Below, in pieces: positions 1-11,373 of a stretch of DNA of 64,000 bases. The translations under genes and the position numbers were made by a program. The notes beneath the pieces were generated by a model that had not been told where the DNA came from, did no database searches, and saw only the letters and a list, made by a program, of their open reading frames with translations. The DNA lies in contig OW388293.1 of assembly GCA_936450465.1 (NCBI GenBank), positions 41,126,982-41,190,981 on the forward strand, given 5' to 3'. Positions within the stretch are counted from its first letter, which is position 1; each line of letters starts with the position of its first letter. This DNA is from Gibbula magus. Taxonomy: Eukaryota > Mollusca > Gastropoda > Trochida > Trochidae.

Positions 1-1053
1 AATATTCCGAATAGAGTACATTTTCTCACATCACTCAATGCATATCACAGAAATATGAAAACAACTGGATTAAGTCGATTACATTAGTTGACGTATTTCG
101 GAACTCTGAATCAAACATCTTACTATAATAATATTATAATGTAACCATATAGTTCAAATGTCATAAATACATGTGTAAGTTGGACATGAAAGCTCATACG
201 TCCTGACAACGAATATTACAGCGATGAAAATGTTGATGAGTAAAATACTCGAGAATAATGTTGAGAATATGTTGAGGTATTTACTTACGAATGCAATGTA
301 ATATTCAAGTCAATTAAACTGCAATTTGATAGTTTAGAATGTCATTTGAATGATCGTTATCATGATAAAATATGTTTTGGTAAACAATCCTCAAAGTGCC
401 GTGTATGATTAATTACAGTAAATATCCTCATTGGCGTTCTGAAACGTTCTAGATTATTTACCCAATCAACCGAAAACATGGCATTTTGTAATGTTTGACA
501 ACATACATGTATTCAATGAATGATTACACTTTCGCATAAAGATGGCACAATATGGCATTTTGTTATGTTTTACAACATACTTACACTGGCGCATAAAGCT
601 GGTCAATGGTTTATAATTGACACCTGTGAAAAAATTATCCCAGACATCAGAACAAGATGATATCTATATAACACTTTAGATGAACCCCTTTTTCTTCTAC
701 TATGCTTATAGAGTACGTTAGTAAGTGTAAAAACCAATTGATCACAGCAATTATATCACCACAGTGACACAAAATAATATTGCAAAAAGAGCAATCACTA
801 AGTATTACAAAAATAGTGGGAATCAGGATGATTCTTTATATTATACAACAAACACAACTGACTTCTAAAGCCTTGTTTTTTGGGCTTTTTAGAAATTGAA
901 GAGTTCAAGGCAAACCAAGATCTAAAGATAGTGAACTTTTTAATCACCAGTAATGTGTCGTTTCGGTCTATATACTAACACCATTATCAAGCATATGATT
1001 ATTTACTTGATAACGGCATTACACAGAAACGTCCAATTCATTCATTTCGTTCA
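1..1053. other. Intergenic, no gene recognised
   Basis: AT-rich sequence downstream of the first Cys-loop receptor gene. I see no convincing coding region, RNA gene or structured repeat. A short direct repetition of the phrase around 'atggcattttgt' occurs near 478 and 552. The 3' UTR of the minus-strand receptor gene must lie in the right-hand part, but I could not place a clear AATAAA. Confidence 0.5.
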
Positions 1054-2217
1054 TTATACAACAAAAACCATGGGCATCAGGCATGCAAGAACAAAACAGA
1101 TAATGAAGAACAATCTCTCGATAGTCTTGAATTGTAGCTCACTACAAATGTAAACATTGAACACTACCCGTGACTTCCTCCTGCATTTGATTTCCTCCTC
1201 AGTCGAGTAAAGCTCCTGTTTCAGACAATCCTCTGTCTGAGGGTTTGGTTTGGTGTGATCCTGTTTGTGGTGTCTGTTGAGGATGAACAACGTTCCCAAG
1301 ATACACAGAGCGCTGTGACACTGAACAAGAACCAGATACAGGGCAAGTCGAGGGATTCTGTCAGATTTTGGAACCATGTCATTCACGAAGTTCAGGAAGA
1401 CTGCAAAGGTGACGAACAAAGACACAAGGAAGGAAATCTTCTCTCCCGACTCCGAAGGAAGCAGGAACACAAAAGAGTTGAGAATGGAAAGAAGGACCAT
1501 TGGGAAGATGACATTCCAGAGATAAAAGGAACTGTTTCTTTCAAGGTGGAAGCTTATTTTCTGATGCCAGTTATGCGCTAGTTTTTCAACAAGTATCACT
1601 TCCCATTCCCGTTGACCTCGTTTAAGTGTTTGCTTAAGCCACGCTGAAGTAACAGTTAGGTTGTAACTTCCTACAACAGCGTCAAGAAAAACCTCACAGG
1701 TCTGTTCGTCAAAGGGAAAGTATGTCATGTCAATGTCACACTGTGTATTGATAGGTAGGACGTTGTGTAACACAATATCTCCTTCAAGACTTGCGTCTAG
1801 GGAACTTTCCTCATCAAGAGTCACAAGTACGTGTCCAAAAGCACTGTTAAGGATTGCAAAGACAGGAGACAGTATTTCTGAACTGGAATATGATAATTTT
1901 GTCGACTCTGGAACACTGATGTTGAGGGCAGTAGTGTTGATCTGCAACCACGGATCTGTCCATTGCAGAGTTAAGAGAAACGTCAGCGAGAATGTTTGAG
2001 CAGCTTCGTTGACTTCAGAAATTGACAAAGGGTGAACTATTAGGTTGACAAAAGGTTCCTTGGCAATACGTACATTCGTAGGATATTTTCTGACAATCTC
2101 AGCTCGTGCATTTTGGAGAGTAGTCTTCAAATCCTCATTTTCTTTCAATGTTTTAACCGGAGAAAACAAGGCTAAGAGAAGACAAAGAAGCATTTTACTA
2201 CTGGTCACTGTGTTCAT
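1054..2217 (-). CDS. Atypical Cys-loop (nicotinic acetylcholine receptor-like) channel subunit, single exon
   Basis: Pentameric ligand-gated ion channel subunit of the plasma membrane. The open frame runs to 2247; I prefer the Met at 2217, which starts a good signal peptide (hydrophobic run MLLCLLLALF) and sits just after a possible 3' splice site on the minus strand. In order: signal peptide; extracellular domain with the loop-D Trp kept (QWTDPW); a Cys loop with exactly 13 residues between cysteines (CDIDMTYFPFDEQTC); M1-M3 including SESGEKISFLVSLFVTFAVF; a short M3-M4 loop; and M4 at the very C terminus. At about 387 residues it is shorter than usual nicotinic subunits because the intracellular loop is small. 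The loop-C vicinal Cys pair and the loop-B Trp are missing. In M2 the -1' Glu and 20' Asp suggest cation selectivity, but 9' is Val rather than Leu. The ligand is unknown. Confidence 0.85.
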   Translation of the reverse strand: MNTVTSSKMLLCLLLALFSPVKTLKENEDLKTTLQNARAEIVRKYPTNVRIAKEPFVNLIVHPLSISEVNEAAQTFSLTFLLTLQWTDPWLQINTTALNISVPESTKLSYSSSEILSPVFAILNSAFGHVLVTLDEESSLDASLEGDIVLHNVLPINTQCDIDMTYFPFDEQTCEVFLDAVVGSYNLTVTSAWLKQTLKRGQREWEVILVEKLAHNWHQKISFHLERNSSFYLWNVIFPMVLLSILNSFVFLLPSESGEKISFLVSLFVTFAVFLNFVNDMVPKSDRIPRLALYLVLVQCHSALCILGTLFILNRHHKQDHTKPNPQTEDCLKQELYSTEEEIKCRRKSRVVFNVYICSELQFKTIERLFFIICFVLACLMPMVFVV

Positions 2218-2247
2218 AGCTTCTAAATGTGAATATCTGATACACAT

Positions 2248-2933
2248 TTGTCAGACAATAATGCTTACTGAAGAATGAGATTCCCTTGGTAGTTGCACCA
2301 TATTAGTATGCTCTGTAATTGCTATAAGTGTAATATTCATTAATCTTTCTCGTGACACTTAGATCTCAAGGGACAATGAATGACCTTTCTATTTGGTGCA
2401 CCGTTGTATAATGTTCCTCATCTGCCTAATGTCTTTCATTAGCGCTGGCAGTGGAATGATAATGATGGGTTGCATTTACGAAGCATTATTTGGGAGATAT
2501 CTCAAACAAATTTTAATTATCTTTGTTATTTAAAACATCAGTATAATTTCAACATTTTATTTGGTGCTTTTTCAAGGCAACCTTAAAAATCTTAGAAATA
2601 AGACCAATGGCAACAGCATCTATTGACAATGGTTTTTACGTTTCTTGTAGTGAAGTTGGTTTTCAGGATTTGGCCTCTTGTTGCAACAGATAGTGTTAAA
2701 AGTTAATAAACTTGAAAATTGAATTCATACAGCTTCTTGTTATTGTAGTAATTGGTATTCACCTAATGTATTGCAGTTCATTGTTAATCTAATTTGGTCT
2801 TTATTCTTCCCGTCAATTTATTGAGATATAGACAGACAGATTCATTCTGTAAAAAAAGGCCCTAACCCTAAATTACATAATAAATGTGATTGTTATTATC
2901 CTGCAGTAATAAAATTAGTTTTCCGGATGTGAT
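2248..2933. other. Intergenic 5' flank of receptor gene
   Basis: No gene seen. The part from about 2274 to 2370 weakly resembles the repeated flanks at 6950-7260 and 9500-9790 (shared 'ttcccttgg' and 'ctcgtgaca'-like phrases), which suggests that a receptor gene and its flank were duplicated together. Confidence 0.35.
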
Positions 2934-3450
2934 TTAAAGGCGCTGAACATGTAGCACTTCTTTTTACACATTTTATTTTCTCTAATTTTCCATTTATTAC
3001 TATACTTTATACAATACATTGTTACGTTAGAAGGTAAACATCTCATTACACGACCAGATAAACCATATCCATAGAAAATGGTTATCTGTACTGGAAGAAA
3101 ACTGTGCGATATATAAAGTGACAGTGGTGTGGAACTCTTCAGTGTGAAAGGTAGATTTGTAGGTCTGATGATCAGCACGATTTATGACCATGGTGGTATA
3201 ATTAAAAATTAACTGAGTGTTTAGGTATCGCTACATCGGTCAGATAACTTTAACTACCTAAGTACACATTGAACACATTAAAATGGCCACTCGAACGGAA
3301 ATGGGTTCGCATGGTTTAACCAAACAATGGACATTCGTTTTAGAACTCTCTTTATAAATTAGGGGTATTATGTAGCCATTGGTAACTCTTATTTACCTTT
3401 AGGTGAAATAACTTTATTTCAGTAAGAACAGCGTGCTACAGCGCCTTTAA
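2934..3450. mobile_element. MITE-like repeat with GGCGCTGTAGCAC terminal inverted repeats
   Basis: The left end reads TTAAAGGCGCTG, then five extra bases, then GTAGCAC. The right end is the reverse complement (GTGCTACAGCGCCTTTAA). About 0.5 kb, non-coding. The same end motif, in variant form, bounds 8088-8420 and closes the repeats ending near 22066 and 26004, so this is a dispersed non-autonomous family. An internal ATGG..TTAACC-type segment near 3284-3330 is shared with the copies at 8.2 and 21.7 kb. Confidence 0.6.
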
Positions 3451-3599
3451 GAGTAAGTAGTTTATATAAATAATTCAAGTTTATAACACAGTTCTTTGTC
3501 AGTTGCTGCCCTCAGAAGTTTGAAATTGGTAATTTATAGTAATCTTCATATTCAAAATTCCCAAATGTTAACATGGCTTTGTTAGCTTGAGCAATAAGA

Positions 3600-3816
3600 C
3601 GCAAGATGCAATTTCCATGTCTAAAGAAAAACTGATACTTATGACAACTACGGGAAACAAATAAAACTTCTTTTAAATGCACAGGGCAGCTTCTTAACTT
3701 ATCAGTCGAGCAAAGTTAGAAAGATGATTGAAGTAGTTCCGGCAACCAGTCCAATCAAAAGGCAGGAAATGTGTAACTCCCATATGACCTGCAGGACAAA
3801 AATATATATTGATAAT
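3600..3816. mobile_element. Right arm of hairpin-ended element (copy next to 36-bp array)
   Basis: Homologous to 47440-47689: both share the stretch around 'gaagtagttccggcaacc' and 'gtgtaactcccat'. Here it ends in 'ataat' directly against the first ATTCCC of the 36-bp minisatellite. In the other copy it ends in 'gggtaat' directly against ATT of the 65-bp minisatellite. The corresponding left arm is not found on its left but on the far side of the array. Confidence 0.55.
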
Positions 3817-4780
3817 ATTCCCTTCATCAAATGAATCTGGTGACCTAAATATATTCCCTTCATCAAGTGAATCTGGTGACCTAAATATATTCCCTTCATC
3901 AAGTGAATCTGGTGACCTAGATATATTCCCTTCATCAAGTGAATCTGGTGACCTAAATATATTCCCTTCATCAAGTGAATCTGGTGACCTAAATAGATTC
4001 CCTTCATCAAGTGAATCTGGTGACCTAAATATATTCCCTTCATCAAGGGAATCTGGTGACCTAAATATATTCCCTTCATCAAGTGCATCTGGTGACCTAA
4101 ATATATTCCCTTCATCAAGTGAATCTGGTGACCTAGATATATTCCCTTCATCAAGTGAATCTGGTGACCTAAATATATTCCCTTCATCAAGTGAATCTGG
4201 TGACCTAAATAGATTCCCTTCATCAAGTGAATCTGGTGACCTAAATATATTCCCTTCATCAAGTGAATCTGGTGACCTAGATATATTCCCTTCATCAAGT
4301 GAATCTGGTGACCTAGATATATTCCCTTCATCAAGTGAATCTGGTGACTTAAATATATTCCCTTCATCAAGTGAATCTGGTGACCTAAATAGATTCCCTT
4401 CATCAAGTGAATCTGGTGACCTAGATGTATTCCCTTCATCAAGTGAATCTGGTGACCTAGATATATTCCCTTCATCAAGTGAATCTGGTGACCTAGATAT
4501 ATTCCCTTCATCAAATGAATCTGGTGAGCTAAACATATTCCCTTCATCAAATGAATCTGGTGACCTAAAAAATATTCCCTTCATCAAATGAATTTGGTGA
4601 GCTAAACATATTCCCTTCATCAAATGAATCTGGTGAGCTAAATATATTCCCTTCATCAAGTGAATCTGGTGACCTAAAAATATTCCCTTCATCAAATGAA
4701 TCTGGTGAGCTAAACATATTCCCTTCATCAAATGAATCTGGTGAGCTAAATATATTCCCTTCAAGTGAATCTGATGATTT
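3817..4780. repeat. 36-bp minisatellite, about 27 units
   Basis: The head-to-tail unit is about 36 bp (attcccttcatcaagtga, then atctggtgacctaaata with one variable base). Units differ by single substitutions (tagat/aaata, gagct/gacct). Because 36 is a multiple of three and the unit lacks stops, long frames stay open on both strands; these are repeat artefacts and not genes. The last units, beyond about 4560, carry small length changes. No spacers, so not CRISPR-like. Confidence 0.9.
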
Positions 4781-4781
4781 T

Positions 4782-5285
4782 TAGACAATAGCATACGAGT
4801 GACGGGGAATGACAGATTCTCGAGTCATATCAAGTACTTAATTACTATGAGTAGGGAAATTTAAGTCCGTCATTCCCCATCACAATTTGGTTATTTTTAT
4901 TTTACCCATAATTTAATTCAAAGTAAAAACACAATATTAAAACCAAACTTTTCTCTAATAGGATCCGACCAAGAGGTGAATCTCAATATCCATACGCGTG
5001 TGACGCGGATACACTTCTCACGTACCTATTCTTGTTTACTACAGGTATTTAATAGGTCCCTCGCAAACATTTAATTCACAATAACATATACGTTTCGATG
5101 TTTTTGAAAGTTGTGTATTTCTTCCCATTGCTGTTAAATCAAAGTTATATGATATACATGTAGGTCGTAACATATTTCATATCAAGAGGTCGGTGACGCT
5201 CAAGAGCATGTCAACTGAAACTGAAAACCCCTGTGACTTTACCGGCGACATTGTGACGCCATAGCCGCTCGCGCCTTTGACATCA
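4782..5285. mobile_element. Left arm of hairpin-ended element
   Basis: Begins TAGACAATAGC and is homologous to 46807-47340. It opens with an imperfect inverted repeat (GTGACGGGGAATGACAG against a complementary stretch near 4868-4882), followed by 'ttttacccataat', matching TATTACCCATATG in the other copy. It continues through a shared segment (ATCCATACGCGTGTGACG) to about 5285, where similarity to 47340 stops. Confidence 0.6.
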
Positions 5286-5344
5286 TCACTGCAGTCTGAC
5301 ATAAGCCGTTTTTTTATGTGCGACTGCAAGCACACATTGACTTA

Positions 5345-5450
5345 CATATTCCCTTCATCAAGTGAATCTGGTGAACTGAACATACTTTCTTTGTGGAGAG
5401 AATCTAATGACATAATTATATATCCTCTTCATCAAGTAAATCCAAATACC
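5345..5450. repeat. Detached, decayed units of the 36-bp minisatellite
   Basis: One clear unit (cttcatcaagtgaatctgg at about 5353) and at least one heavily mutated unit near 5425. They lie beyond the left arm, so the array once extended further and was split or truncated by the element. Confidence 0.6.
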
Positions 5451-6029
5451 TACCGGTAATTCTCGTCCTTTATATCTGATTGAAAAAATAGTCGAATAAA
5501 TAATTAAGACTATTTGTTATTGTCAGGTTCTAACGAACTGTTCGAGATTATGTTTTCCTCATTGATTGTTTCCCTACAATCCAAGAACCATGTTTTGGAT
5601 TTAGAATGAGTCTAATGAGATGCTATATTTTTCAATTCCAGTTTTATCCCATATTAACTATGATTTCTATATCTCTTCGACAATACTTGTTCAAATCTAC
5701 AATTCATGAAGATTCAAGGTTTTGGTGACTGTTCGTAGTATTATTATATCCGTGACCATATATTATCTCACCGGAAACACTTTTTCATTTGTTTGTTTTC
5801 ATTTGCTGGTTTCCCCTGGCAACGTCATCTTCTTATCTGATATTTGTAACAAATTAATGATAAGATTCATCACGAATACACTTGAAAATGATATTTCAAA
5901 TCAGATTAATGACCAAAAAAAACAACATCAGCAAAAAGTTTTATTAGCGATATATAAGACGAATTATTTCTTAAAAACAATTGAAAACATACCCCGTAAT
6001 TAAAAAAATCAAATCTATGAATACATTTG
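5451..6029. other. Intergenic, no gene recognised
   Basis: AT-rich sequence with only short chance frames. No structured element recognised. Confidence 0.4.
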
Positions 6030-6315
6030 AAAAAAATAGAGCCATTGGCTCTGTTACTCACAAGTACTTTGCTTGATATATTATCTGAGATTGAAGATCT
6101 AAAAAATAAATCCATTCGCTCTGCAAGCCTTTTGCATGCTTTATAAAGTTGGGTATTTTATCATATCAATCGTGGAAAAAGGTGACTAATAGTAAGACAA
6201 ACAAACGTTGACAGGTACTTATTGCTTATTCAGAGAGTACTCTGTCAGGTAGGATGTTCATTCAATTAAATGCAGTTAAAATGCTGTGAAAGGATGGTTC
6301 ACGCACTGTAACTTG
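6030..6315 (+). mobile_element. Head fragment of the AGCCATTGGCTC repeat family
   Basis: Starts at the A-rich run plus AGAGCCATTGGCTCTG, as do 42831, 52677, 61005 (variant) and 62006. Homology to 42831-43090 continues to the shared 'atgcagttaaaatgctgt' near 6270. The distal half of the repeat is absent. Non-coding. Confidence 0.6.
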
Positions 6316-6789
6316 GGCATGTTTTCTCCAGGACGCTCGATGCAGTATCTCAAGCAAACACACTTTCTAAAAGAGACTATGACAAATTGATCAACAAGCC
6401 TGTTCTTCAAACTATTGCTGAATCCTTCTTGATTGCACTTATCTAGAGAATACCGATATGTGGTATGGCACGTGGGTTGCAAGAGCTTATCTCTACTTCT
6501 CTTCCCTCCACATCTGTGACAGAAGAATCATCTAGCTCAGGGAAGAGGAGGACATGTTGTATCTGCCTTAATGCATGTCAGAACAGGACTGCTCCATCTG
6601 ATTGTTCTGAGTAAGACTGTCTTGTGTTTTCAGTCTGACCAAATGCTACATGATTGCCAGTTTGATACTGTTTGTTTTAATTATGTTCTTTTCATTTGAC
6701 TACATTGAATAATAAATTTATCCTGATATACATGTTTTCAGTCACTCAAAGGTTCAAGTGGAAACTGTACTGTTTTGAGATAAGTTGTC

Positions 6790-6835
6790 ACAATCTCAGC
6801 TCGTGCATTTTAGAGAGTAACTTCGAAACATCTTC
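6790..6835 (-). pseudogene. Relic fragment of a Cys-loop receptor gene
   Basis: On the plus strand 'acaatctcagctcgtgca' followed by 'ttttagagagta' closely matches the intact gene at about 2093-2123, which codes the segment NARAEIV just after the signal peptide. In the matching minus frame the relic contains a stop (tta/cta change before NARAEIV). No other part of a receptor is recognisable around it, so this is a small remnant of a lost paralogue. Confidence 0.5.
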
Positions 6836-6949
6836 TGTCAAAGTGTTTAGCGAAGTAAAAGACATAAAGAAGACACAGTTTCATTGTGATGTCAACTTTT
6901 ATGTCCAGTGGTTGAAACAGCTCAGCTAAAATATAATCAATATCATCCA

Positions 6950-7260
6950 ATAATGATGCAAGTTTCCCTTGACAATGGGACGTAATTGGTATTATCATTG
7001 GCTGCCTTTGATATTTCCAAAAGTATTTATTCTATTCAGTCTTTCTCTTCCCGTGACAATAAAATCTACTGAAAAGAAGCATGGCCTTATCATTTAATGG
7101 ACTGTGATGTGTTATAAACTGTCTACTTAATTGCTTATTAATAACATTGATAATGGAATCGAGTGGATAGCAATGCTGAATTGATCAGTGTGATATATTT
7201 CATAAATGTTTCAATACCTCGTGACCTTTCTATATTTCATATTCAAATTCTTCATTTCAG
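6950..7260. repeat. Duplicated receptor-gene flank, copy 1
   Basis: Aligns by eye with 9500-9790: shared 'tttcccttg', 'ttggtattatcatt', 'atttccaaa', 'ttctcttccc' and 'gatatatttcataaat' in the same order and spacing. It lies immediately beyond the receptor relic at 6.8 kb, where the 5' flank of that lost gene would be. Confidence 0.5.
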
Positions 7261-8087
7261 TATGTGGGGCCTTAGCTAAAGTATAAAAAAGTTGGGGTTT
7301 TTTTCATTTAAAAAAAACAAACAAAAGTAAAGAGCTGTTAAGGACACACGGGAAGACATTTATCAATAGCATAACATTTCACAAGTGACAAATCGCAAAG
7401 TGACATGTCTTTTTCACATTCAATTTCTTATTTCAGTTTTGAAGGCCTTAACAAACTCACAACTACAGGTATGGTCTTGAATATAAATTCAAGTAATAAC
7501 GCCTGATTCTCACAAACAAAAAACAAGCTATAAATCACTAAACACTGATGAAGTGAATCATTTCCATTATGTGAGCTTCCCGTTGCATGTCAAGAAATAG
7601 GTTTGGTATTTAATTATTCAACGAGGGACATGACTTTGACATGAAGGAAGAATGAGTTAATCGTAATTATTGCAAACCGGTATTTCTAACGATTTATTGA
7701 GTTTTGAAACATGTATGTTGTCCCTGCAAAGAAACTGAGCAGCGGAGTAATATGAACCCTGTCACAGCATTAAACAATGTTAAATATTCACACTTTTAAA
7801 ATCAAAACCTTATATAGTTATTGTTAATTGATTTTATCTAATTTAGCAAAATCAGTTCAACTAGTCATTCTGAGTGAAGTCCATGCAATATAAAATCTAC
7901 CTGCTCGAGGATAACCTTCTCCGTCCTTTGGGCAACATCGACGTCTTGTCATTTCGGCCGCCATTTGCATGTTTCTCTCCATCAAAATATGTAAACAAGC
8001 AAGCTTTAGTTTTATATTACTGTTGAAATGCCTTTATTAACCGCCTTGTAAGTATACCATTACCACAGAGTTAACATCGAGATTTAA
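7261..8087. other. Intergenic, no gene recognised
   Basis: AT-rich. No coding region or clear repeat seen apart from scattered A/T runs. Confidence 0.4.
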
Positions 8088-8420
8088 AGGAGCAGTAGCA
8101 CGTTTTTTCGCTGAAAGAAGATGAAATGTATATCAAAAGTAATGTTACCAATAGTAAAACACCCTTCTCTCTTCGGAAAATCAAGGTATAAATTAGTGTA
8201 CATGGTTCCGCAAAGCCATGGGATTCGTTTTAGTCATTCAAAATAATAAAATGGGTTCACAATAAAATGGCCGCCATGCAACACCGTTATTGCAACTAGG
8301 AATAATTGGTTTGTGTAATAAGATGCGTTACCCTCTAAAGTAAATATATATTGACATAAGCTATAATTATAAATGGGAAATTTGAAAAAATAAAATTCGC
8401 AAACACGTGCTACTGCCCCT
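8088..8420. mobile_element. MITE-like repeat, 16-bp terminal inverted repeats
   Basis: Left end AGGAGCAGTAGCACGT (8088-8103); right end ACGTGCTACTGCCCCT (8405-8420), complementary at 15 of 16 positions. 333 bp, non-coding. Same family as 2934-3450 and as the fragments ending near 22066 and 26004. Confidence 0.65.
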
Positions 8421-8955
8421 ATAATCAAGAGACTAACAATGATGTTTCGTTCTTATTCCCAACAGCATGAGTGAGAGCAGTCCAAAACTCATGCTGTGTT
8501 CTGAACCTTGTGGTATAAGTTCATGTATTGTTGATTAAAATCAAACATTGTGCACACATATGTTAAGTACGGTTTAATGAATTAATTGTGGAATAAGATA
8601 AATATTAAGTGTCTTTGTAATTCAATGAATGCATTACCGTTCGTTTTATGGTTGAATAACGTATTCAAGGTAGTGTCAGAGAAAATTACTTCTTACATAT
8701 GTGCCATTATAGATTGTTATGAATCATGAAATTCCGGTATTTAATTAGTCATCAAACAGTGATGTGTTAACTCAGTATGGTGTATTGGTACTTCTACTAC
8801 CACTGACTAAGATACAAATTCAGCTAATGCTCACAATACAAAGGATCTTTCACCAAACAATGCGTTATTTCCAAATTGAATTGTCTCCCTTTATTAAGGT
8901 GTAAGGATACTAATATGTGATGATAACTGATTCTCTCAATTCACAAGTTATATAA

Positions 8956-9114
8956 ACAGTAGAAACACGGATATAACGAACTCCATGGGACATAAGAATT
9001 CAGTTCGCTATATCCGCTGTTCGCTATTCGCGTTTGGCATATTATGTAGGGCTTTTGACTGGACTTATAAATGTGTCCGCTATATCCGTGTTCGCTAAAC
9101 CCATGTTCTACTGT
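8956..9114. mobile_element. Short palindromic MITE
   Basis: Ends ACAGTAGAAACACGG and CATGTTCTACTGT are inverted repeats. Inside, 'cgctatatccg'-type phrases recur in both orientations. 159 bp. Typical of an internally deleted DNA-transposon derivative; no coding capacity. Confidence 0.6.
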
Positions 9115-9499
9115 ATTCAAACAATGAAGGGTAAACTCAATATGGAATTATTCAGTTATCTCCCTTCCATGTAAGGTAATTTTGTCAAACTGCGGATGCG
9201 TTGAATAATCATTCATTCATTCATTCATTGGAGTATGATATTCTATGTTTCCGTCTGTTCAAGCACACAGAAAAAAAAGAAAAAAATGTTCACCATTTAA
9301 AAAAAAGAATATTTGTGGAACTTATGTTATGAAAACGATGTTATCAATATTATGTACATTTTTTGGACTTTAATTCATGAACGTATAATTGTAACATATG
9401 TTGTAAGATGTAATTTCAACTTCTATGGCCAGAAAAGCCTTGCAGCAATTCAGCTCAAAGATCGTCAAAATCAGCAACTAACGCTTAATCAAGAACGCA

Positions 9500-9790
9500 A
9501 ATGAAATTTCCCTTGGCAATGGGACATATTTGGTATTATCATTAATTTCCTTTGTTATTTCCAAATATATTCATTTTATTTAGTTTTTCTCTTCCCATGA
9601 CAAGGAAATCTACAGAAAGAAATACGACATTATCAATAAATGGATTGTTAAAACGTGAATTATCGGTATCTGCATAATGGCAAAATAATAATGTTGTTAG
9701 GGGAATAATTTGTGTTGGTAGCGGTGCCAAAATAATCAGTTTGATATATTTCATAAATATTTCAAGACCGTGTGACATCTCTATATGACA
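9500..9790. repeat. Duplicated receptor-gene flank, copy 2
   Basis: Partner of 6950-7260 (see there). No receptor coding fragment is recognisable next to this copy. Confidence 0.45.
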
Positions 9791-9991
9791 AACTCATATA
9801 AGGGCATTACGCCAAGTGTACAGATGTGATCAACAAAATTCACATGAGAAAAGCCGTACAGAATACAAAGTAGGTAATTATCAGAAAAATTATTCAAAAA
9901 CTTTACATTTCACAAGTGGCATATCCCCAAACACTGTTTATCGTCCAAAACTGGCTCCTTCAGAAGATATCGCTTGTTTGAGACATAGAGA

Positions 9992-11373
9992 ATACTACAC
10001 GAGGTCTTATTAGATACGAATTATACGAAACGAGTGTCCTTCCAACAGTATCTGACCGAGCGAAAGCGAGGTCAGATACCATAGGAAGGTCACGAGTTTC
10101 GTATAATTCGTATCTAATGAGACCGAGTGTGGTATTTTATTTATTACACACGTTTATTATACGCGGATTCGTCATACCGTTTAATTTTATTACCTGTGAT
10201 AAGGGAAACAAATCTCCGTAACAGAAACCGGTTTCAATAACCGAGTGCGTAATAATTGACGTAAACTGCGTTAGAGCTGACCCGAACGCTTATTTGCACC
10301 TCCTATTGCGTATACCTACGACGAATAAATCAAAAGTGGACTGTACAAATGAACAAAAAGGTTTATTCAAATGAACTGTATTTGTTATGTTGTGTTGTGC
10401 AAGGCATTTTTTAATGCAAACATTGACATTAATCTTATAGTAACCTCGTTCGCCTCGCCTCGCCTAGCTGTCTGTCGGGTCGGTGTCGAGGCTGTTGGCC
10501 TAGTTACTAGCGACAGCTGAGCTGACGTTGGCTTTTTTGTGACGGAATGTCATTAGATATTACCATTTCCAAGTTTTATATACAATCTAATGAAGGAATG
10601 AAGCAACAGTGCCAAGGGTTTAAGTTTGGATGAACAGCAACAACCGACGCATTATGACTATACAATCGTGGCCTACGGTACTCTAGAGAGACAATAGACG
10701 ATCGTGCTCGCCTCGGTCAAGCTCCCCTACGCTGGGCTACGCTCCGCTGTTACCGAGGTTTACCAGAGATAGTCACGGCGACCAGTACATCGTCTAGAGA
10801 GAGAACGACTCGCGATCGGCATGATGTCAACATCGAAGGGCAAGGTCAACGCAGAGTGAATATGTTTGACTTTGACTAGTAGGGCCTATCATTGCAAGTA
10901 CCACTGCAAGCTGTTCTCCCCTTCTTGGTGATGATTAGGCTAAATGATGTTTGCATTTGACATTCGCCGCATTGGAAACCTTTTGACACCGACAATGAAT
11001 GTGAAATGTGTCCGGATTTCCATACAACCCTTGACCTGTAAGTAAATACGGTGCGTTTGCCGATAGTTACAGCTATTCGCGATATCAACGATGCATACAA
11101 CTGGACAAATGTGGAATTTTCTAAAATCGTTGACAAACTATGTTGACGCATATATCTAGCATATAAAGTAATGAAAATGAAATGTTACGTGTTTGTTTTT
11201 AATTCAAAAGTAGTTCCGTTTCAACTTGACCCTAACTGAGAGATCATTGCTTATCCAATCAGATCGTTGGAATGCGGGTCACGTCGTTACGACACAGGTC
11301 AACGTGATACGACACACGTGTGACGTACGAAATTAGTATGTCACTAGTTGTACGTTCACCACGTGTGTAATAA
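9992..11373. mobile_element. Hairpin-ended non-autonomous element, 1.38 kb
   Basis: 9992-10135 is a large imperfect hairpin (arms contain GATACGAATTATACGAAAC and its complement) with a nested inner hairpin, GTATCTGACC at 10048-10057 against GGTCAGATAC at 10070-10079. Directly after it TTATTACACACGT (10141-10153) pairs perfectly with ACGTGTGTAATAA (11361-11373). The body is more GC-rich than its surroundings and has no credible gene. The architecture matches the elements at 41597-42458 and 46807-47689 although the sequences differ. Confidence 0.65.

Noticed and set aside
3817..4780. CRISPR-like array
   Set aside because: The repeats are directly contiguous with no spacers, and the window is eukaryotic.
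3694..4794. Long open frames on both strands coding 12-residue repeats
   Set aside because: They exist only because the 36-bp unit is a multiple of three without stops. No splice signals, composition or domain supports a gene.
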